The notes under the pieces were generated by a model that saw only the letters and a program-made list of their open reading frames with translations, was not told where the DNA came from and did no database searches. This document shows, one piece after another, positions 42,035 to 53,708 of a stretch of 64,000 nucleotides of DNA; positions within the stretch are counted from its first letter, which is position 1, and each line of letters begins with the position of its first letter. This stretch comes from Trichodelitschia bisporula (Eukaryota > Ascomycota > Dothideomycetes > Phaeotrichales > Phaeotrichaceae). The translations under genes were made by a program, and so were the position numbers. Location of the stretch: the NCBI GenBank assembly GCA_010356995.1, contig ML996688.1:1302001-1366000 (forward strand), written 5' to 3'.

Positions 42035-42913
42035 CTTCACAGATTGAAGGGGCGAAAGCGAACTGGAAGAAGTTCAAACTTCCTGGGAAAACGTGTAGGC
42101 ACCAGGCTGCTGGGGAGGTCGTTAGCTAAAGAGGGGAAGATGGATGGAGTGAGTGGTAAGGCGGGGAACCAAGGACGCGTACGCAGATGCTGCTTGGGCG
42201 AATGAGAGCGAGGAATTCAACGCCCTAGGGTCGAGCTATGCCGGCCTTGCTGGAGCTCGTCACTTTTGAAGCTTGAAAGGCCGCAGTGATACTGACACTC
42301 CACTTCACTCGAGGGAGGGAGAATCGCGATATTTTAAACTAGTTTACCCCTTATCTGCTCTCGCACCGCCATCCTATGGATTCGAAGGAGACAGTTGTAG
42401 TTCTGGAGCATATCACGTTACAGTACATCGAGGAGCAAGTCTCGCAGATATGATGGAAACCCCACGTTCGGACGATCAGGCGGACTGTGCGCCGGTCGTC
42501 TCTCTTAAGCTCAAGGGCTACGGGCTGGGCAAGGCACTACGTCCACCACACCACACGAGGCTGAGATCGAAACATGTTCAAACACGAGCATTTCTTCCGA
42601 TTGGAACCTCCAAGTTTCCTATTAGGTGATGTGATGAGCAGCAAAGAAGAAGCTTTCTTGACACATCGCCCCATCTGCCAAGAAACCGGTTTGCTCTCCC
42701 GTCAACGTCTCACCACCTCTGCACACCCATAACGACGTCATTTATGCGTAGTGATATACTTACCCCACAGAACGTATTTGCCATGGAAGTGGAACACTGC
42801 GGCAAACGGTTAAAAGCTCTTCGGCTTCAAAATCACTTCATTGTAGTTTCATTGAGCCTAGAAGGAACCTCACAGCTCTCCATCCGCAATCGCACATCCA
42901 GCCTGACGCTACC
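42035..42913. promoter_or_regulatory. Divergent promoter region of the FAS1 and GAD genes
   Basis: The 0.9 kb between divergent starts shows no supported coding frame. CGACGTCATT near 42732 resembles a bZIP site on the GAD side. Confidence 0.5.
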
Positions 42914-44852
42914 ATGTCTCTCTCCCGCCACGTGCGTTGCTCGGCCTCACTCCATATATTCTACCTTACCATGCTAAACGAAGCTCCAGATTGACCCAGA
43001 GGAGCTCGTCGAGCACCTCAAGGACACCGCCTTCTCGGCGCGCGGCAAGACCGCTGGCATAGGGTCCACCCACATCTCGCACAGCTCCTCCGCAAACCCC
43101 GCCGAAGGGCTACAGTTGACGAAACATGTCATCCCAAAAGAAACCTCACCACCGGAGGCCGTGTATGACGCAATCCACTACGAGCTCGAGCTCGACAGCA
43201 CGCCCAACCTCAACCTGGCCAGCTTCGTTGCCACGGAAATGGAACCCTGGGCCCGTAAATTGGTGGTGGAGAATCTGGGGAAGAATATGGCGGATGCGGA
43301 TGCTTATCAGAGTATGTGTCCCCCGGCCTTGTCAGGTATGTATCGTTTTGCTGAGTGCGGAAAGCGATGCAGGATATGCACGCGCGCTGTGTGTCTATCC
43401 TTGCCAATCTGTGGAACGTCCAAAAGGGAGAAAAGGCCATCGGTACCGCGACCACAGGCTCGTCGGAAGCTATCCACCTCGGTGGTCTGGCCATGAAGCG
43501 CCGATGGCAGGAGAAACGCAAGGCGGAAGGCAAAGACACTCTGCACCCTAACATCATCATGGGAGCAAACGCACAAGTCGCCCTCGAAAAGTTCGCCCGA
43601 TACTTCGAGGTTGAGCCTCGCATCCTACCCGTCAGCGCGAAGAGCCAGTACCGCCTTGACCCCGATCTGGTCAAGGAAAACCTGGACGAGAACACCATCG
43701 GCATCTTCGTGATCCTGGGGTCGACGTATACGGGACACTATGAGCCCGTGGAGGAAATCCATGGTATCCTTGACGTAATGGGCGTCTAGTCGTTCCTCGT
43801 GATCGTTTCTGACGTACCTCAGGAATTCGAGAAGAAAACCGGCATCTACATCCCAATCCATGTCGACGCCGCCAGCGGTGGCTTCATCGCTCCTTTCACC
43901 CACGCAAAGGCTGGCTTCAAGTGGTACGCTGATCCCGGTCCCTCGCCTTCCCAAAGAACCCCCACTGACCCCCGCAGGGACTTCTCCCTCCCCCGTGTGC
44001 ACTCCATCAACGTCTCCGGCCACAAATACGGCCTCGTCTACCCCGGCCTCGGCTGGATCGTGTGGCGCGACGAGCAATACCTCCCCAAGCACCTGATCTT
44101 CGAGCTCAGCTACCTGGGCGGCACGGAGGAGTCGTACACGCTCAACTTCTCCCGCCCCGGTGCGCAGGTCATCGCGCAGTACTACAACCTGATGCGCTTC
44201 GGCTTCAAGGGATACCGCGACATTGCCGAGACAACGCTCTCGAATGCGCGCCTCCTCAGTGACGCCCTCGAGGCGACGGGCTGGTTCAGATGCCTCAGCA
44301 GCATTCATCGCAAGAAGGGCGACTTGGAGTATCGTCCCGGGAAGAAGCCGTTCCAGGGCCGCAGCAGCGCCGATTTTAACCCTGGCTTGCCCGTCGTGGC
44401 GTTCACGCTGACGGATGAGTTCAAGAAGGAGAATCCGCATGTCAAGCAGGTGACGATTAGCAAGTTGCTGCATGCGAAGCGGTATTGTGTTCCGAGTACG
44501 TTCGTCCCCGGGTGCGTCCCTGTCATTGTCAGCTGACCTGTTGGTAGACTATGCGCTTCCCCCCAAAGAGCAAGATACCGAAATCATGCGCATCGTTATC
44601 CGCGAGACCATGCAGCTGGAGCTGCTGGATCGCCTTATTGCCGACATTTGCTCTGTCACCGAGACCGTCATGTCGACCGACACCTTCGACCTGTCGGCCT
44701 GGCAGCCCTACTCGACCAGTGTTGAGAAGGAGGTTCAGAACATGGGCAACACTGCGAAGGCAAAAATAAAGAATCTAGAAGGGAAGGTCGGGGCAGAGAA
44801 GAAAAAGGAGAAGGAGCTGAAGAACCACGGTATTCATCGCAGCGTGTGCTAG
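42914..44852 (+). CDS. gad: Glutamate decarboxylase, PLP-dependent (557 aa, six exons)
   Basis: Exons are 42914-42931, 42990-43311, 43365-43774, 43823-43923, 43978-44495 and 44548-44852, joined to 1674 nt in frame. Introns are 48-58 nt. The enzyme removes CO2 from glutamate to make GABA, feeding the GABA shunt. Visible features: a short start MSLSRH-IDPEELVEHLKD; the GTATTGSSEAIHLGGLAMKRRW segment that holds the PLP phosphate; HVDAASGGFIAPF with the PLP-ring Asp; and the Schiff-base Lys in INVSGHKYGLVYPG. The C terminus has the fungal coiled Lys/Glu-rich extension ending GIHRSVC. Intron 4 (43924-43977, 54 nt) has no stop and would add 18 residues between FKW and DFSLPRV if kept. Intron 3 contains a stop. 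The gene is convergent with an AIF-type oxidoreductase 162 nt downstream. Confidence 0.96.
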
Positions 44853-45014
44853 AGGGAAAACATGGTGGACGACGTACCCACATGCTAGCAATTGACACGT
44901 TTGGACCTAAACTCCATGTCTAGCAGAACTATTAAATGAGGGGTATAAAAAAGCACAAGAGAATCGCACCCTCTAACAGCACCAAACGCTAGCTGATGCA
45001 GTAGCTAATCGTCC

Positions 45015-46337
45015 CTAAACAACCGCTTCATCCTTCCACTTGCTCTCCTTGGCCACCATTGACCCATCAATGTAGCCCGCAAGCATGCCCACCATAAAGT
45101 CACGCCCCTTGATCAACCAGACAAAGATGCTGGGCACCCGCCAGCCAAAGATGGCGCCAACGCCCTTACTCCGGCCCACCGGCACAATCTGCATCTCGGA
45201 ACTATTCTTCGAGAACGTGCGATCCTTGCCCTTCATCGCCGTCCCCTCAGGCGCGCCCGCCGCATCCCACAGCAGATCGCGCTTCAGGTTTGTCATAACG
45301 ACGGGCAGCGCCGCCGCGATCTCCATGATGCCGCCGCGCGTGTAGTTGCCCACATCGCCGAGCACATAGACACGCGGACCCGCCTTCTCGACGCGTAGTG
45401 TTTCGGGGTTGCTGTCGACGTAGCCGCGTGCGTCCAGCACGTTGGCGGGCAGAAACTCGGTGTTGGGCGCGACACCCGTGGCGGGGATATAGATGTCGGC
45501 GTCGTGGGTCTCGCCCGTCGAGAGCGTGACCGTAGCGGCGGCGAAGAGACTATCCAGGTTTCCGGTCGCGGGGTCGACCTTGCCAGCGGCGGCAGGGGTG
45601 ACGGCTTCGACGCGCGCATTGTACACGACGTCGACGCCGACGCGATTGAGATATCCCTCAGCGGCCTTCCCAATGGCAGGCCGCAGAATGGGCAGTAACT
45701 TGCTGTCCGCCGTGATGACCGTGATCTTCACTTTGGGCGCCTTGTGCTTGCCGGCCAGGAAGCCAGCGGCGCCGTTGAGTTCCTCACCCAGCTCGGCGGC
45801 GGTCTCGACGGCAGCAGGCCCGCCGCCACCCACGATTATGGATTTCACATTCGGGAGGGCCTTTTGGAAGGCGACCTGCGCAGCTTCGAGCGCCGTGTGC
45901 GTGGTCTGCAGGCCAAGGATGGGGGATGGGGTGCGCACGCCTGTCGCGATGACAAGGGCGTGGTACGCGTAAGTGGTAGAGGTGCCGTCGGCGAGGGCGA
46001 TGGTTGCGATGCGTGCGGTTGGGTCGGCGCTCGTGGCCGTGCCTTGCACGAAGGTGAACTTGTCCGCGTCGTACTTCTTAAACTGGTCGATGACGGGAAT
46101 GGCCGTCTTTGCGGCGGGCATGAGGGAGTGGTTGACGGCACCGCGGGGCGCGGTTGGCCGGTGGTAGATGTGGCTCGAGGTTGAGACGAGAGTGACGTGA
46201 TAGGTGCCCTTGCTAGAGAGGGCGGGTACGATGTGGTTTAGGATGTACTGCGCAGCTCCCACGCCGGCGTAGGAGCCGCCGAGGACGAGGATCTCCTTCG
46301 TGGGACCGGGCTTGGAGGTGAGTGTTGAGTCTGCCAT
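45015..46337 (-). CDS. AIF/AMID-type FAD/NAD-dependent oxidoreductase (440 aa)
   Basis: This is a single exon from the ATG at 46337. It has two dinucleotide-binding folds: FAD near the N terminus (EILVLGGSYAGVGAAQYIL, about residues 15-33) and NAD in the middle (SIIVGGGPAAVETAAELGEEL, about 164-184). The second FAD contact is at VYVLGDVGNYT (about 324). DIYIPATGVAPNTEF matches the ATG-type link of the pyridine nucleotide-disulphide oxidoreductase family. This is the AMID/FSP1/Aif1 branch: flavoproteins that oxidise NAD(P)H and reduce quinones or other acceptors, some linked to cell death. No mitochondrial presequence or membrane anchor is obvious, apart from a hydrophobic stretch near the C terminus (IFVWLIKGRDFMVGMLAGYI). 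Confidence 0.93.
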   Translation of the reverse strand: MADSTLTSKPGPTKEILVLGGSYAGVGAAQYILNHIVPALSSKGTYHVTLVSTSSHIYHRPTAPRGAVNHSLMPAAKTAIPVIDQFKKYDADKFTFVQGTATSADPTARIATIALADGTSTTYAYHALVIATGVRTPSPILGLQTTHTALEAAQVAFQKALPNVKSIIVGGGGPAAVETAAELGEELNGAAGFLAGKHKAPKVKITVITADSKLLPILRPAIGKAAEGYLNRVGVDVVYNARVEAVTPAAAGKVDPATGNLDSLFAAATVTLSTGETHDADIYIPATGVAPNTEFLPANVLDARGYVDSNPETLRVEKAGPRVYVLGDVGNYTRGGIMEIAAALPVVMTNLKRDLLWDAAGAPEGTAMKGKDRTFSKNSSEMQIVPVGRSKGVGAIFGWRVPSIFVWLIKGRDFMVGMLAGYIDGSMVAKESKWKDEAVV

Positions 46338-47740
46338 TGGGGGCGGTAGGGTGAGGGGCTATCGACAGAAAGGGATGCTAGATGTGTAAGAGTAGACGAA
46401 GATGAGGAAGGAAGAGTGGGTAAGTAGGCAAAAAGAGAGAGTTGGAGGGAGTGAAGAAGCTTTTGTAGGTGATGGGGGAGCACAGAAGGGGCACATGGGA
46501 GAAAGAGCTAGGAACAAATACCCGATTATAAAGAAGCACGGTTCACCTGAACCCGATCAATCAGCCATCCGGAGTCGGACAGCATCATGTACCCATCCAG
46601 TCAGGGAGATGCCACGCAAAGAGCCACAGCGCTAGTGGAGTCGCGGTCAGAGAATTGAGTTGGCCTAGCCCTTGGGCATATTGGTCCTTGAGAATGACGA
46701 GGCTCGCTGTCGCCGACTCGATACGCACCCACAACAGGTGGAATTTCGTGAACCTTTTAATGTATCAAAAGACGACATTGCTTGATACTCTATTTCTTCC
46801 TCCATCTCCCATCCCATCTCTCTCTCCCTCTCCCCTTCTCTCTATCTTGACCCCCAACTATGTTTTCCTCTGCATTCAAACCGAGGCGCGTCCATGTTCT
46901 CGACTTCCATGTCTTGGCTCTTCAACAACCCACCCCGGTCAGGTACCGACAAGGTCCAATCACTAGCCGAAGCCTGCGGATCATCCCATTGAGGACTAGC
47001 TAATCGTCGGCATACCCTCCATCCGTCTTCCCGGCGAGCTTACCAACACTTCAAACCAGCTGCTGAGTTTAACAATCATACAGCCCTACACCATGTAACC
47101 ATACTGCGCACTCATCACCAATGTTTGGACGAGTCAGATAGCACGCTTGGGCATTACCTACTCTCGTCGGCGTGCTTATCGCCCGTTGTTCCATCGAAAG
47201 CTCATTCCCGTGTTAATTTATCATCCCCTTTGCTGATTGCTTTGTCTGGCTGATCAAGCGGGTCTGCTCCAGCGTGTGGTGGCACGACGGTAGACCCGCT
47301 CCCCCATCCCTTCCCTACTTTGGGGCTGAGAAGGCAAGACATTCGATACTCACATCCTGTGGATCTCAAGGGCCTTCCTTGGTTGGCGGAACAGCCTTCG
47401 ATCACCAGTCACTGAAGCAATACCACCACGTTCACATGTCAGCCTGGTCTTAGGTAAGCTTCGTGTTGGAGACGGCATTGATTCTGAAAAAGCTGCATTC
47501 CCGCTGGAGGCCATTGGGTATCCCTCATAACGATACAGCGCTACGTAGTGCTAGGTATATCGGACGAGTGCGAGAGAGATTGTGGAATATGAAAGCCCAC
47601 CGCTCCCGCCGACGCTGCAAGCCGATAACACCTGCTTAGGCCTTCGTTGAGCCCAGTATAAAGTGCGAACGACGCCCGTGGACACCCTGCTAATCCCACT
47701 CCGACCGAGAGGACCAAAGGCCCCATCAGTCATGCAACCT
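46338..47740. other. Intergenic
   Basis: 1.4 kb lies between the start of the AIF-type gene and the 3' end of EGD1. No supported gene, repeat or RNA is seen. The first few hundred bases after 46338 should hold the AIF-type promoter. Confidence 0.5.
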
Positions 47741-48516
47741 TTACTCCACATCGCCCTTGCCCTCGAAATTCTCGCCGGCAACGAGGTCGGGGATGTCATC
47801 ATCATCATCCTCGTCATCTTTCTTCTCACCCTCCCCACCCTCCTTCTTCTGCATGTTCTGGTACGACTCGGCCAGCTTGCGCAGCGACGCGAGCGAGTCG
47901 GGGCCGAGCTGGTTCAGGATGCCAGGGACGAGCTCAGTGAGTTCCTTGTCCTCACCGTTGCCGTAGATGGCGAAGGTGTTGGCGGGAACCGAGGCGTGGA
48001 CTACGTCGCTTGTCAGAACCGCAAACCCCAGCAACCGTGGCCGATGCTCCAGCATCCGCACAGTCCAATCATGTATGAAGCTCACCCTTGGGGGCCGCGA
48101 AGTGAATCACGTTGCCATCGCTCTTGAACATGTTGACCTCCTCAATCGCCTGGATGGGCTGAACGTTCAGCTTCTTGAGCGCACCCTGCAGCTTCTTGTC
48201 GTCGGTGCCAGCGCTCTTGTGGACCTTCTTGACCTTCCGCCGAGGAGTGCCCTTGCCGCTACCGTTGTATTAGCTCGAGCACAGAGTCCCGCTGTCCGGG
48301 ATGCGGGGAAGAGTTTGGAAAGAGGCATCGAGGGTGGTGCGGTGTCGAACAGGAGAAGCGACTTACCCTACATGCCGAAGCAACGTTAGCAGCTACGCGA
48401 CATAAAAGCTTTTTGCATCACAACATATGACAACATATGATTTGTAGACGAGGGTAGAACGTGGACTCACCAATGCGGACATTGGCCTGCATGCGAGCCA
48501 ACTTTGCTTGATCCAT
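47741..48516 (-). CDS. egd1: Nascent polypeptide-associated complex beta subunit, EGD1 (159 aa), with a 1-nt exon
   Basis: Exons are 48516-48471 (46 nt), 48367 (1 nt), 48258-48086 (173 nt) and 48000-47741 (260 nt), in all 480 nt. The protein starts [19 protein letters not shown], continues with the ribosome-binding [10 protein letters not shown] motif (about residues 21-30), then the NAC domain ([33 protein letters not shown]), and ends in an acidic [14 protein letters not shown] tail. NAC beta pairs with NAC alpha and shields nascent chains at the ribosome exit. Without the single G at 48367 the frame is lost between RI and GKG. Both introns around that base have consensus donors (GTGAGT, GTAAGT), branch points (GCTAAC, GCTAAT) and TAG acceptors, so two splicing events are the simplest reading. 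Confidence 0.93.
48367..48367 (-). other. Single-nucleotide exon of EGD1
   Basis: On the minus strand the order is acceptor CATGTAG, then G, then donor GTAAGT. The G completes a Gly codon: ATT G + G + C gives Ile-Gly. The flanking introns are 48470-48368 (103 nt) and 48366-48259 (108 nt). Confidence 0.75.
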
Positions 48517-49390
48517 GATTGAGGTTGGTGGGGGGTTGCTAGGACGGGGCGGATCCTATTCCGAGAGACATCGTCAGCGACTCGAAATAAAACTGGTCAA
48601 ACAGGGTGAGGGAGCCTACCTAGCGGGGTTTTGTGATGGCAAAATGGAGTGGTTGCAGAGGTGGAGTGAAGGTTGGAGGTAGGTGAAGTCGGCAAGGCCA
48701 CAAGAAACTCCGAATGTGCGCCTCCATGCGGCTCGCTTAACGCCAAAATTCAGCAATTGTGGCGGTGCACTCTGCGGGGTACTGCCCTCGAACCTGACGT
48801 CAAACATTTGATATGGCTCACATTCGTTAGGACAATAGCCTATAAAGTTCTCTCGCTGTTTTCTATCGGCGTATAATTTGGAAAGAAGAGTGGTGGCGTA
48901 AATGGGTAGAGAAGCATAGTGCCACTCTTTCTTAGGCGACATACCTCGTCATTGTAGGCAATAGGTGACGGGAGAACCAACCGCACAATGTGGTTCGGAG
49001 AATAGTCTATATAGTTACTGCTCTACCTTTTCGCATTTATGTAGGTACTCTCTCTTCTAAATCAAGCGTTCGACACGACATCTACAGTCTCAAAATATGC
49101 AAGATGCAGCAGCCAAAAGCTCCACGTTATTGACGTTGATGAGCACATCAGGACATACTCTCTATGACGCACACTATTGTGCAACCAACCCACCGTGAAA
49201 CGAATGCAGCTCATAGGCACCACACCGCTTCCGGAATCATCCAAAGCCGAACCAAACCGGAACGCCAGCGCTATGCATAACTACAAGTTATAAACGACAA
49301 AATTCAAGCGTCAAACCGCGCCCCGCGCCAGCAGCAAACACCACACCACGGACGCCTCCGGTTGAATATGTACAAAAGGAGAGTAGGGTA
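48517..49390. other. Intergenic, EGD1 promoter and neighbour 3' end
   Basis: No supported coding frame. The part next to 48517 should hold the EGD1 promoter; the rest includes the 3' UTR of the fibroin-3-like gene. Confidence 0.55.
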
Positions 49391-50463
49391 TCAGATGTCG
49401 CGCCACGACCCCTGCGTCGCCCCTTGGCTATCGTACGGCCGTACCTGGCCGTTATATGGCCGCGCCTGGTTGCCATATGATTGCGGTGGCTGGTCATACG
49501 CAGGCTGAGAAATGCCGTTGTACGGCCGCGGCTGGTTCGGGTACGGCCTGGGTGATTGGGACGGTTGGTACGCGTTATAGGGTTCAGCGGGCGGTTCGTA
49601 GGCCGTTGACCCAGAGGGCGCATATCCAGGCGAACGTGGGGGGATGTACGGATCCTTGCGACCGTACTGTTGGTTCCCGTATCCTTGCTGCACCGGATTC
49701 GGGGTCGCTCCGCGATATCCAGAGTGGCTATCGGCATGGGGACCCGCTGGTGGGCCGCCATATGGACTGTAACTACGCGGGGCACCGTTTCTGAGGAATG
49801 AGTCTTGTTCCTGAAAAGGCGAGCGCGGACCCGGAGACCTTGAGGGAGTCGGTGAGACGAGGTTAGGTGATGAGGCGGCACCTTGCTCTTGGGGCTTCAG
49901 CTTGTCTAATTCGTGGCTCTCTCCTTCCTCGAACACGGCGACCTTTTTGCTCGTCGCGTCTTGCCAGCTCGGCATTGCGGGCAGGGAATCTTCGTGCACC
50001 TTTCTTCCCGATTCAAACGTTGCGAATTGTGGGGGAGCTGAGTAGACGGGCGCGGGCGCGGAGTGGTATTGTTGATTGTACATGGGCGGTGGATGACCGT
50101 ATGGGGTTGATGGCACGGAGTTGAGATGCTGGTGTCCTTTGTCCTTCTTTCCAGATCCACAGCAGCCGGCGCAGCAGCGAAAGCAGCAGCATGCGCACTC
50201 GGCCCCGCAGCAGAGGCACCGAGCGAGACACCAGAGCAGCGAGAGGGCGATGAGGGAGACAACGATGATTGCGACAATCACTGGCCATCTGAGGGAGGTT
50301 AGCACTGCAACCTCGAACGCAAGCACAAGTGCGCATCGCAGAGCGGGGACGAAGCTCACTTGCAATAGGTCTTCTCCATGCACTTGTCCCAAGACGAAAA
50401 AGTGTTTTTCACCCCCGTTGCAGCGCCGATGACGCCGTCCTGACGAATGTGTAGGATGGCCAT
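49391..50463 (-). CDS. Fibroin-3-related Cys-rich single-pass membrane protein (333 aa)
   Basis: Exons are 50463-50360 and 50288-49391, with a 71-nt intron (GTGAGC...CTCAG); joined length 1002 nt in frame. The start MAILHIRQDGVIGAATGVKN is at the ATG 50463; the frame is open upstream but that ATG has a good context. After a 35-residue N-terminal segment (SWDKCMEKTYCK) there is one transmembrane helix (WPVIVAIIVVSLIALSLLWC), then a Cys cluster of ten or so residues (CLCCGAECACCCFRCCAGCC) likely to be palmitoylated. The tail of about 240 residues is disordered, Pro/Tyr/Gln/Ser-rich, with PYNG and PPQSYG type repeats. The family is common in Pezizomycotina, sometimes labelled fibroin-3 related, with unknown function; plasma membrane or septal location is plausible but inferred. 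Confidence 0.82.
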
Positions 50464-51442
50464 GCTGGCGAAGGTGGACTCTACTGACGACCAGCGACGA
50501 GTTTGGTGCAAGTAAAGTGGACTCTGGGAGAGTAGGAATGCTGTGAAATGAGCGAGGTGATGAGGGAACGTTGCACGCCGTGACCCTCTACGCAACGTAC
50601 CGTACAGTTGATAGGATGCGCGCTCAGTTGGAATCTGGGGACGAGGCTGCTCGGTCCGCCACTCAAGCGGCGGGAAGCAAGGACAAGTGTGGCCAACCCC
50701 TCCCCTCCCCTTCCCAATGGCTGACATAAGAAGTACAGTATCCTTGCTCACTCGAAACACTCACCCTGCAACTCTTTCCCCTACAATTAATATGGTGACG
50801 CTTCATCCCATTTGCCAAACCATTGGTCTAAAGCAGAGCTAACTACTTAGCTCATCGACTTGGCCCTTTGACGTTCGACCGTCAAAAGCCAAAAAGGAGA
50901 AACCCCCTTTCCGGAGATGCGATCCGTACAAGTGCATATTTCACTTCATACGAGTCCAGATGGGTAGCCCGGGACATATGGAAGAAGGCTGTGATGCACC
51001 GCAGCCATTGTTACATCCATCTATAAATGCATCATTTTTGGCCCGTTACCACCTGCAAGGCCGGCGCGGGAAGCCCCAGGCTGACGACAGATCGGAAGCG
51101 GGCCACCCGTGTCAGCACTTAGCGCACGTTTCTCCATCTTGAACGGCTTTTGTTCAAACTGAATGCGGACTACCGAGTGCGGGCAGCATACGTAGTAATA
51201 TCTTAGCATCATGCAATTATGCTACGTAAACTTGGAACCGCAATTAGCTCAAGCAGCTTGCTTCTGGAAAAGCACCCCAGACAGGCTGTGCTTGATAAAT
51301 CTACGCAATGGTCTTTCGTTGAACGTACATCATGACTGCTATGCATCCCCCCGCCAAATAAAGCCATGGCAGACAAGACCCTCGCGCCTACGTACGCCAG
51401 AGTCCCATGCAAAAGGCAAAAGACAAACTGAGCCACAACTAA
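50464..51442. other. Intergenic
   Basis: This gap lies between the start of the fibroin-3-like gene and the 3' end of Sti1. No supported coding frame. It holds the promoter of the former. Confidence 0.55.
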
Positions 51443-53330
51443 CTACCGCCCAAGCCTGATGACACCCGCAGCAACGAGCTTCTGCACCTTGATCCTCACT
51501 TGCGGGTTCCGCATGTGGTCTTGCAGCGCGGCGGGGTCCGCCTTGGCCTGCTGTAAGATGCTCTGCATAACGGGGTCCTGGAGGATTTGCGCAATCTACA
51601 TGGAATGTCAGTCACCGTGCTCGTAAAATGTGGCTGTGTAATGTGGCTGTGCAAACATACCTCTGGGTCACGTTGGATGCGCTCCATCGTCTGCTCTTCC
51701 GTCTCACCTTCCCGAGCAGAAAACTGCCCCTGGAGCGCCTTCTGCTGCTGCTGGTCAATCTCCCGAGCGTTCTTGCCGCCCTCATCATGCTCGCGCGCCT
51801 CCTCGCAAACGTCGAGACACTTGTTGTATTCACGCATCGCGAAAAGGGCCTGAGCCTTACGAAGGTAGGCACGGATGAACTTTGGATCCCGCTTGATGGC
51901 CTCGTCACAGTCCTGGACAGCAGAGGGGAAAGACAGGAGCTTGATGAAGCAGGCCGCCCGGTTTGAGTATCCACGAGGATCGTCAGGGCCGCGCTTGATC
52001 ATCTCCGTGTATGCCGCAACCGCCGCAGGCCAATCTGCCTCCTTGAATTTCTCGTTACCGAGCTCGCGGGCCTTTTCGGCCTCCTCCGGGTTGACGTACG
52101 CATCGCGCTCGGCGACAATTTTGGCCTTCTCGGCAGCGCGGAGCTTGGACAGAACGTCGGGTGTCCGGTGCTCCGTCAGGGACTTGTTGAAGTAGAAGAT
52201 CGCTTGAGAGTAATCCCCGAGCTTCTCATAGGCAGACCCAATACGCCCAAACGCCTTTGCGATGAGCTTGAAGTCTGCCATAACCTCGCGCCCCTCATCA
52301 ACAGCCTGCTTGCAAGTCTCGATGCACTTCTCGTAGTCGCCCTTCTCGTAGTATGCAGCACTGAGGTTAGTGAGGTAGGTAACATCCTTGAAAAGCGACC
52401 AGGCCTTAGTGTAGTGCTCAATGGCGGCGTCAAACTGGCGTTTCTTGTAGTTTTCCGTGCCAAGTTTCTTTTCCTCATCGGCCTTCGCCTTTGCCTCGCG
52501 TTTAGTAGCAGCTTCTTCATCCTCGGACTCAGGAGTGGGTTCTCTCTTAGGCTCAGGCTTAGACGAGGGTGCATCGGGCATGGGAACATCTTCTTGGACT
52601 TCCTGAGCCGACCCGCCGGGACCACCAGGCCCTGCATTAGGATCGCGGAACTGCATATCGATACCCAGCAAGACGCTGATGACTTGCAAGAAGCGCGGGT
52701 CGCTCAGCTCCGCGCCAGCCGCGTTCGGGTTCTGCCTGATGCGCTGTAATTTGGCCATGAACTCGTTGTCCGCAAGCAGATAGCTCGTCTTCGGGTTTTT
52801 AGCCAGCTTCTGGATCAACTGCGGGTCGTTGAAGATATTGCCGAGACCACCGCTGGGGTCGGCGCCCCCCGCCTCAGACTCCATGGCGCGCTTGACGGAC
52901 TCGAGGCCAGACTTCGCTTGGGCGTTGGCGGGGTCGAGGCCGAGGGCCTTCTCGTAGGCATCGTTCGCAGACACTATCATGTATGAGTGACTTCACAAGT
53001 GCGATAGTGGCATTATGACTCACAAAGATCTCCTTGGCCATGGTGCGCGGCAGCCTTGCGAGTCCAACCCTTCGGCCAGTCGGGCTTCAGTTCGACAACC
53101 TTATCGGCATCGTGCAGCGCGTGCTCAAAATCTTTGATGGAGGCGTAAGAGCCCGAACGGTTCGAATACAGGACGTGATTCGTGGGGTCGAGCTCGATGG
53201 CCTCAGAGAACTTCTCGCTACGCAAAAGTTAGAAACCAAACAAACAACGAGGCTGGGGCGCCTACATAGACTCTTTGAACTTCTTCTCCTGGAAGAGCTT
53301 ATTGCCCTCCGCTTTCAGTGCTTCAGCCAT
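51443..53330 (-). CDS. sti1: Sti1/Hop Hsp70-Hsp90 co-chaperone (574 aa)
   Basis: Exons are 53330-53266, 53217-53024, 52973-51661 and 51595-51443, joined to 1725 nt in frame. Introns are 48, 50 and 65 nt. Domain order is that of Sti1: TPR1 (about residues 1-110, [18 protein letters not shown]...), the DP1 motif ([20 protein letters not shown]), a charged linker, then TPR2A and TPR2B (about 255-500: [46 protein letters not shown]) and the C-terminal DP2 ([18 protein letters not shown]...). TPR1 binds Hsp70 and TPR2A binds the MEEVD end of Hsp90, so the protein hands clients between them. An HSE-like and an STRE-like element lie about 130-150 nt upstream of the ATG. Confidence 0.97.
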
Positions 53331-53708
53331 GGTGGATAGTGAGGATATGGCTCAAAGACTGTTTTGCGATGGGTGACGACTGTAGAATGTTTGTTTTGGG
53401 TGGAGACTTGTGATGTAGTACGGGTGGTGCACGTCGTTCGTATAAATTCAACCATGCACTTCTAGAGCTTTCTGAGGGGCACGGGCCGTGCTCGAGAAGG
53501 TGCTTGTGAGTTTTGCCGCCACTGACCGCCCACATGCGTCTTGGCTTAGAGCGGGGCTGACAGGGAGTGAGGGGCAGGGCAAGGCGTAAGGCGGCCCACT
53601 TCATTTCAATCCACTTGTTTGCAGTCAAAGGATTAGGCTGAGCGACTTCATCACAAGGCTGGCTCATGTTACATGTGTACAGTAGTGTCCTACTCTATCA
53701 AACCACAG
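53331..53708. promoter_or_regulatory. Sti1 promoter region
   Basis: The 378 nt between the Sti1 start and the stop of the FAD monooxygenase hold the Sti1 promoter and the neighbour's 3' UTR. It includes the stress elements listed separately. Confidence 0.55.
53460..53479. promoter_or_regulatory. HSE-like and STRE-like elements upstream of Sti1
   Basis: TTCtaGAGctTTC (53460-53472) matches the alternating TTC/GAA/TTC heat shock element with one mismatch, and AGGGG (53475-53479) follows at once. Confidence 0.5.
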
